Positions 6,762 through 10,693 of a stretch of DNA of 10,693 bases are shown one piece after another (within the stretch, counting starts at the first letter, position 1; each line of letters opens with the position of its first letter). Source of the DNA: Anaerolineaceae bacterium (GTDB lineage Bacteria > Chloroflexota > Anaerolineae > Anaerolineales > Anaerolineaceae). Position numbers and translations under genes: made by a program. The DNA lies in NCBI GenBank assembly GCA_017995665.1, contig JAGOIM010000039.1, positions 1-10,693 on the forward strand, written 5' to 3'. The notes beneath the pieces are model-generated. The model was not told the DNA's origin. It searched no databases and saw only the letters and a program-made list of their open reading frames with translations.

Positions 6762-9035
6762 GAAGATAAGCCATTTTCTGACTTCAACAATGCTCCTTGG
6801 GTCAGAGCGGATGAACCCGCTACGCTTTTGACGCAAGCATTGCCTTTGGAGCGTTATTTCCCTCCATATCAAGAGGGGATGGTCAGGAATTGGCTATCTT
6901 CTTACGCTAATCCGGGAGATTATCTTCTCGATCCTTTTGGGCAAAACCCATTCACAAGCCTCGAACTGGCAAGGGCCGGCTTTCGAGTTCTGGTTTCAGC
7001 CAATAACCCCATCGCCGCTTTTGTTTTACGCGTTTTAGCTTCTGCCCCGACAGCCAAAAGCATAGATTTGGCTTTAGCTCAGCTCAACCAAAACCGAATG
7101 CGTGATGGTTCGACAATCGAAGAGGCGATAATGCGTCTCTACAGTTTCCCTTGCCCCAATCCGGGATGTAGCGGAATTTTTGAAGTTGAGAGCTTCATCT
7201 GGGCAGAAAACGCACAAAAACCACATTTGGCAATTGGAAGCTGTTCCCAATGCGACTTGCAAGGTGAGGTTGAACTTACCCAATCAATCCAGGAAGCTTT
7301 TCTTAAAACACCCTCTTATCCCCTTACCCGTTCTCAAATTTTAGAAAAAGTTGCCGGGCAAGATCTCAACTTTCGCCGAGTGATTGAAGAAGTGATTTCC
7401 TTTTATACACCAAGAGCTTTGGTTTCCTTGAACCTGCTGCTCACAAAAATTGAGAGCAGCAAGCTAAACCTGGAGCAAGAAAACCTTCTGAAAGCCCTAT
7501 GGCTGACGGCAGCCGATCAGAGCAACCAACTTTGGGCTTATCCAATCGGAAAAAATCGCCCCAAACAGTTGCTTCGTCCGCCCCAGTTTCAGGAAATGAA
7601 TGTTTGGAAAGCCTTTATCAGATCGGTAAAACTTTGGCAAACAGAAACCGAAGAGGTGAAATGCCGCGAATGGCCCAAACGGCTTCCCCCCGGTGGTGGA
7701 ATCACGCTCTTTGATGGCCGTTTGCGCGAATTGCCTAAACTACCCGAAGCTGGTTTGATTAAAGCCGTCCAAAGCTCGATCCCAAGGAGGAACCAAGCCT
7801 GGTGGAACCTTTCAGGTTTGTGGAGCGGCTGGTTATGGGGGAAAGAAGGGGTGAAAACCATCAAAAACAGTTTGCTCAAACAACGCTATGACTGGACCTG
7901 GCACAGCCATGCCCTCAAAAAAGTTTTGTCTTTGCTCCCCAACCTGATTTCACAAAATACGCCGGTTTTGTTGATGACCGGAGAACTGGACAGCCTCTAC
8001 CTGCTCGCAGCAATGCTGGGACCCAATAACGCCGGGCTGAAACTGGAATCGCTTAGCCTGGATGGGGAAATGGAGACTTTGCAATCTTGCTGGAAGCTTC
8101 CCACAATCACCAAAGCCTCTTTGAACGCCCGGTTGCCCGACCGTTCTATTCAGGAAAGCGGAGCTGCCTTTCTCAATCAACTCGGCGAGCCCAGTCACTG
8201 GCTTCGGCTCTTCACCTATGCTTTGGCAGACCAAATTAGTCTGGGCAAATTAAACGACCGACCACGCGAAGGCGAGATGCTTAAAGAAATCGCCGGAGAT
8301 TTTGCCAAAGCCCTCAATGATTTTAGCGTTTTCCAACGTTTCAACCCCGGCACTTCCCCCGAGAGCGGTTTCTATTGGCTGGCAAAACCCGCCGCGAACA
8401 CAGCCGGAATGGCTGACCGGGCAGAAGAAATTGTTCTTCATAGTTTACGGGGCCATTCTGAATTGTCTCAACAAGAAATTTATGCCCGCCTTTATGAAAA
8501 CCTGCCCGGAATGCTCACACCTACCGATGAACTCGTCCAGAATATCCTTGAATCCTATGCCAAAGCAGAACAAAGGGAAAAGGCAACTTTCTATTGTTTA
8601 AATGAAAGGGAGATTGAAATAAAACGAGAGGAAGATTTGAGCGAAATGCAAGAACTGCTGATGTCCCTCGCAAAAAAGCTTTCTTTTCAAGTTGAACAGC
8701 TGCTGGAAAGGCTCAGTTGGCTCAACCGAGATGGTTCGGCGCTCTTCAGTTTCTTTCCAATCGCCACCGCCGAAGTTTCCCAAGCGATCAAACGCAATCA
8801 AGATCTGCCCGGGCAAAAATTTATCGTTTTGCCGGCAAGTCGCTCTAACCTGATTTCTTATAAACTAAAGCGCGATCCTAATCTGCGCATGCTCAAAGGC
8901 GAAAACTGGCATCTGGTCAAATTCCGCCAAATTCGCAACCTTTCTGCTAACCCGAACCTCAGCCGCGAAAATTTCCTCAAACTCATCATGGAAGACCCCC
9001 CGGAATTCCAAAGCTCACAATTAAGCCTTTTTTAA
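6759..9035 (+). CDS. Degenerate Zn-ribbon DNA-methylase-like protein of unknown function
   Basis: The protein has about 758 residues from CTG 6759. Residues 56-84 (LLDPFGQNPFTSLELARAGF, then VLVSANNPIA) look like the SAM motif I of N4/N6 amino-DNA methylases, with the usual glycine-rich AGSGTT replaced by GQNPFT and the acidic VD replaced by SAN. Cys132, 137, 162 and 165 (CPNPGC and CSQC) form a likely zinc ribbon. DGRLREL at 319-325 matches the segment before the catalytic motif, but the expected DPPY is SSIPRRNQAWW at 339-349, followed by an LSGLWSGWLW segment like the YxELSDFFYVWL of those enzymes. The C-terminal 300 residues are alpha-helical in style with no motif I recognise. It is probably not an active methylase. 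Start: AGGAG (6748-6752) overlaps the preceding TAG and lies 6 nt before the CTG. The alternative TTG at 6828 (735 aa) has no Shine-Dalgarno site. No restriction enzyme gene is nearby. Confidence 0.72.
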   Translation: MEDKPFSDFNNAPWVRADEPATLLTQALPLERYFPPYQEGMVRNWLSSYANPGDYLLDPFGQNPFTSLELARAGFRVLVSANNPIAAFVLRVLASAPTAKSIDLALAQLNQNRMRDGSTIEEAIMRLYSFPCPNPGCSGIFEVESFIWAENAQKPHLAIGSCSQCDLQGEVELTQSIQEAFLKTPSYPLTRSQILEKVAGQDLNFRRVIEEVISFYTPRALVSLNLLLTKIESSKLNLEQENLLKALWLTAADQSNQLWAYPIGKNRPKQLLRPPQFQEMNVWKAFIRSVKLWQTETEEVKCREWPKRLPPGGGITLFDGRLRELPKLPEAGLIKAVQSSIPRRNQAWWNLSGLWSGWLWGKEGVKTIKNSLLKQRYDWTWHSHALKKVLSLLPNLISQNTPVLLMTGELDSLYLLAAMLGPNNAGLKLESLSLDGEMETLQSCWKLPTITKASLNARLPDRSIQESGAAFLNQLGEPSHWLRLFTYALADQISLGKLNDRPREGEMLKEIAGDFAKALNDFSVFQRFNPGTSPESGFYWLAKPAANTAGMADRAEEIVLHSLRGHSELSQQEIYARLYENLPGMLTPTDELVQNILESYAKAEQREKATFYCLNEREIEIKREEDLSEMQELLMSLAKKLSFQVEQLLERLSWLNRDGSALFSFFPIATAEVSQAIKRNQDLPGQKFIVLPASRSNLISYKLKRDPNLRMLKGENWHLVKFRQIRNLSANPNLSRENFLKLIMEDPPEFQSSQLSLF

Positions 9036-9082
9036 AATTAAAGGTCGACTCTCATGGCAAAGCCTACCTTCCGGTTTGGAAA

Positions 9083-10111
9083 TTAAGGCGTCACACATCG
9101 AAAACCGACATTGTAATATCGGTAAAGCGGATTATGTTTGGAGCGATGAGCTGAACGGATATAAGTAGCATCGTAATACCAACAGCCACCACGAATTGTC
9201 TTAGATTGACCGGCTGTCGGGCCCATAGGATTATCAGTATCATCGGGATTATAACTATCGGCATACCAATCCTGGGTCCATTCCCAAACATTGCCTGCCA
9301 TATCCATGGCACCATAAGGACTGACGTTTTGAGCATATGAGCCAACAGGCATTGTATCGCCTTCATTTTGATTGTAATTTGCCTTGTTTTTGTTTGGTTC
9401 AAAGTCTCCCCATGGATATCTTCTGCCATCAGTACCGCGGGCTGCTTTTTCCCATTGCGCTTCGGTGGGTAAATCACCGCCAACCCATTGGCAATAATCT
9501 CTTGCTTCATACCAATTAAGGTTTATCACCGGATGATTTGTATAAACAGGATTGTCATAATAGCGTTCCCTGGTGTTTGAAGTGTTCTCACCGCCAAATT
9601 GACAGGCACCTTCAGAGACGCACCTTCGGTATTGCCCATTAGTCACTTCATATCTATCAATATAGAAGCCGTCAACATCGACTGTCCTCACCGGCTTGGT
9701 ATAGGTTAATTCAGTTGTACCCATTTCAAAGCTACCACCAGGCACGTAGAGAATTTCCATCCCGTCTTTTTCCCGTACGCTTTTTGATCCACTTGCCGGT
9801 TCACTCTTTTCGTCGGATTCCGCTTCTTCAGCTTGCTCAGAAGAGGAGACTTCTGTCTCTTGGCTGATAATTACATCCGGAGGATTTTGAGAAACTTCAG
9901 ACAATTGAACTGGGCTTTCTGCCGGAGACTCTGGAATAAGCGTGAGGTTTTCATCATTTTTTGGAGCATCATTGTTCGAGGACCTCTCCTCAACCACATT
10001 GTCTATTGCCTGGTTTAACTGATCTTCAGGCACTTCGATGGTCACATTAATGCAAGCAGAAACCACTAATAAAACTATTATTGCTGTAAGAATAAATCGA
10101 ATTTTTTTCAT
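9083..10111 (-). CDS. Secreted lipoprotein with SUMF1/FGE-like domain
   Basis: Starting at ATG 10111 (342 aa, with GAGG 5 nt upstream) the protein opens with MKKIRFILTAIIVLLVVSAC, a lipoprotein signal peptide whose lipobox is VSAC with Cys20 as the acylation site. An in-frame TTG at 10135 would add eight residues that include the ribosome site, so I reject it. Residues 21-117 form a linker rich in S, E, P and N. From about 118 a complete SUMF1 (formylglycine-generating-enzyme-like) domain follows: VPGGSFEMG, DRYEVTNGQYRRCV, HPVINLNWYEARDYC, LPTEAQWEKAAR (214-225), YPWGD, GNVWEWTQDW (273-282), RGGCWYYD (307-314) and FRCV near the end. The two catalytic cysteines of true FGE would align with Tyr313 and Ile318, so sulfatase activation is unlikely. 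It may be a binding or structural domain outside the membrane. It converges with the preceding gene across a 47-bp gap. Confidence 0.88.
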   Translation of the reverse strand: MKKIRFILTAIIVLLVVSACINVTIEVPEDQLNQAIDNVVEERSSNNDAPKNDENLTLIPESPAESPVQLSEVSQNPPDVIISQETEVSSSEQAEEAESDEKSEPASGSKSVREKDGMEILYVPGGSFEMGTTELTYTKPVRTVDVDGFYIDRYEVTNGQYRRCVSEGACQFGGENTSNTRERYYDNPVYTNHPVINLNWYEARDYCQWVGGDLPTEAQWEKAARGTDGRRYPWGDFEPNKNKANYNQNEGDTMPVGSYAQNVSPYGAMDMAGNVWEWTQDWYADSYNPDDTDNPMGPTAGQSKTIRGGCWYYDATYIRSAHRSKHNPLYRYYNVGFRCVTP

Positions 10112-10238
10112 ACTACCCTCTTTTTTGTTATCCAATATTCAAACGAACTGCAACTAACTATTTCCACCCATCATCTCTTCTGCTCGGACAAATTTTAACA
10201 ATGCAATATATTTTCGTGAAACAAATGGGGGGATAAAA
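10112..10238. other. Upstream region of the SUMF1 lipoprotein gene
   Basis: This AT-rich 127 bp lies between the lipoprotein start and the repeat array and contains no gene. It should hold the lipoprotein promoter on the minus strand. A TTTCAC and TAAAAT pair at an 18-bp spacer is possible but too weak to call. A transcript from the array on the minus strand would run into this region, since no clear terminator separates them. Confidence 0.3.
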
Positions 10239-10322
10239 TGGGCGCAAGAGGACTCGAACCTCCGAACCTGTGCGCAGCCCCCTCTGGGCTCGGATGTGAA
10301 CCATCCTTCTGCCTCTACCTGC
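10239..10322 (-). repeat. tRNA-like repeat unit A
   Basis: Read on the minus strand the unit ends in a perfect tRNA 3' part: T-arm GGAGG-TTCGAGT-CCTCT, acceptor strand TGCGCCC and discriminator A. Upstream is GGTTCACATCC, in which TTCACAT would be an anticodon loop with anticodon CAC (Val). Between them lies an AGCCC-AGAGG-GGGCT hairpin followed by GCGCA, which can pair with the acceptor TGCGC to make a minihelix. The 5' acceptor strand GGGCGCA is missing. The first 78 bp are identical to unit C. Confidence 0.7.
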
Positions 10323-10326
10323 GAAT

Positions 10327-10358
10327 CGGTGCAGAGGACTTGAACCACCGAACCTCAC
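10327..10358 (-). repeat. Truncated tRNA-like repeat unit B
   Basis: About 32 bp that resemble only the 3' end of the other units: minus-strand GGTTCGGTGGTTCAAGTCC followed by TCTGCACCG. The T-loop (TTCAAGT) is intact but the T-stem has a T-T mismatch and the acceptor strand differs. The unit lies about 87 bp from unit A and 38 bp from unit C, as though the rest of it was deleted. Confidence 0.5.
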
Positions 10359-10364
10359 AAAAAA

Positions 10365-10450
10365 TGGGCGCAAGAGGACTCGAACCTCCGAACCTGTGCG
10401 CAGCCCCCTCTGGGCTCGGATGTGAACCATCCTTCTGCCTCTTCCTGCAT
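10365..10450 (-). repeat. tRNA-like repeat unit C
   Basis: A full-length unit, identical to A for the first 78 bp and different only at its far edge (CTTCCTGCAT in place of CTACCTGCG). It lies head to tail with unit D at a spacing of exactly 87 bp. It carries the same T-arm, acceptor 3' strand, discriminator A and Val(CAC)-like loop on the minus strand. Confidence 0.7.
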
Positions 10451-10451
10451 A

Positions 10452-10538
10452 TGGGCGCAAGAGGACTCGAACCTCCGAACCTGTGCGCAGCCCCCTCTGG
10501 GCTCGGATGTGAACCATCTTTCTGCCTCTTCCTGCATA
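10452..10538 (-). repeat. tRNA-like repeat unit D
   Basis: This copy differs from unit C by a single base (CATCTTTC against CATCCTTC), which points to recent duplication or gene conversion. It has an 87-bp period with both C and E and the same tRNA 3' part on the minus strand. Confidence 0.7.
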
Positions 10539-10661
10539 TGGGCGCAAGAGGACTCGAACCTCCGAACCTCACGGATGTGAACCGTATAGACCGTTATCTG
10601 CCTTATCTACCTCATAGCTACTTGTTTTTGGTTATCCATGAGGTTTGAAAGGGGTGCGCCC
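10539..10661 (-). pseudogene. Divergent tRNA-Val(CAC)-like unit E (aberrant tRNA or tRNA pseudogene)
   Basis: The 31 bp at the 3' end are identical to units A, C and D. Unlike them it lacks the 21-bp stretch with the AGCCC hairpin, and its anticodon arm is good: TACGG-TTCACAT-CCGTG, with T33, anticodon CAC and A37, then a 6-nt variable loop and the T-arm. GGGCGCA at 10661-10655 is perfectly complementary to the acceptor 3' strand TGCGCCC, but about 109 nt separate the two, where a normal class I tRNA has about 59. CCTCAT and ATGAGG can form a 6-bp stem in the D-arm position. TAGCT and GGTAGA remnants resemble a D-arm. It could be a tRNA with insertions, an oversized tRNA-like RNA, or a decayed gene whose 5' match is chance. 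Confidence 0.45.
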
Positions 10662-10693
10662 AAAAGGTTATTTATTGGTGCTAATAAGTGCGT
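10662..10693. other. Right edge of the window
   Basis: The last 32 bp contain no gene that I can see. TTATTGGTGCTAATAA includes a 5-bp inverted repeat with a 6-nt loop, which is too weak to interpret. If unit E is transcribed on the minus strand, its promoter would lie here or beyond the window. Confidence 0.2.

Noticed and set aside
9036..9082. Bidirectional terminator between the convergent genes
   Set aside because: Only a 5-bp stem (CCTTT/AAAGG) and a 4-bp stem (TTCC/GGAA) are visible, and neither has a convincing U tract.
10239..10538. Standard or class II tRNA genes in units A, C and D
   Set aside because: No 5' acceptor strand GGGCGCA is placed correctly, the anticodon stem is mismatched, and the long-variable-arm reading does not leave a normal D-arm.
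10238..10648. Plus-strand open frame encoding 29-residue repeats (GARGLEPPNLCAAPSG...)
   Set aside because: The GLEPP peptide is what one gets by translating the antisense of a tRNA T-arm. The 87-bp period is a multiple of three, so every frame stays open on both strands. There is no ribosome binding site.
10239..10661. CRISPR array
   Set aside because: There are no short repeats with variable unique spacers. The units are 84-87 bp, contiguous and nearly identical throughout.

Overview
The window most resembles a chromosomal segment of an Anaerolineae-type member of the Chloroflexota. This taxonomic guess is an inference from the style of the proteins (a NusA with a long acidic then basic tail, a short IF-2, a methylase-like protein of a kind I associate with that group, and a secreted SUMF1-domain lipoprotein). 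It does not rest on any database search.

Region 1 (1-4871, minus strand) is the classic transcription/translation operon, read right to left: nusA, ylxR, infB, rbfA and the 5' end of a DHH-family phosphoesterase (nrnA-like), which runs off the left edge. Gaps are small (1-75 bp) and rbfA, infB and nusA have clear Shine-Dalgarno sites, so they are probably co-transcribed. rimP, usually just ahead of nusA, is not adjacent. nusA has a good sigma70-type promoter (4843-4871). Its roughly 95-nt leader can form mutually exclusive hairpins, one of them a terminator-like stem with a U tract, which looks like an attenuator.

Region 2 (5085-9035, plus strand) is divergent from nusA. It holds a cytoplasmic GH13 alpha-glucosidase with all catalytic residues, followed by a large protein of about 758 residues. 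The second protein resembles Zn-ribbon amino-DNA methylases but has lost the DPPY catalytic motif and has an altered SAM loop. Its best start is a CTG codon whose Shine-Dalgarno site overlaps the glucosidase stop codon, which suggests translational coupling.

Region 3 (9083-10111, minus strand, convergent) is a predicted lipoprotein with a low-complexity linker and a C-terminal SUMF1/FGE-like domain that lacks the catalytic cysteine pair.

Region 4 (10239-10661) is an unusual array. Three nearly identical copies at an 87-bp spacing, one truncated copy and one divergent copy all carry on the minus strand a perfect tRNA-like T-arm, acceptor 3' strand and discriminator base, with a Val(CAC)-like anticodon loop in four of the five. 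None forms a standard tRNA. They may be tRNA-derived repeats, att-site scars from integration at a tRNA 3' end, or genuine tRNA-like RNAs. This array, the nusA leader and the degenerate methylase with its CTG start are the most interesting items.
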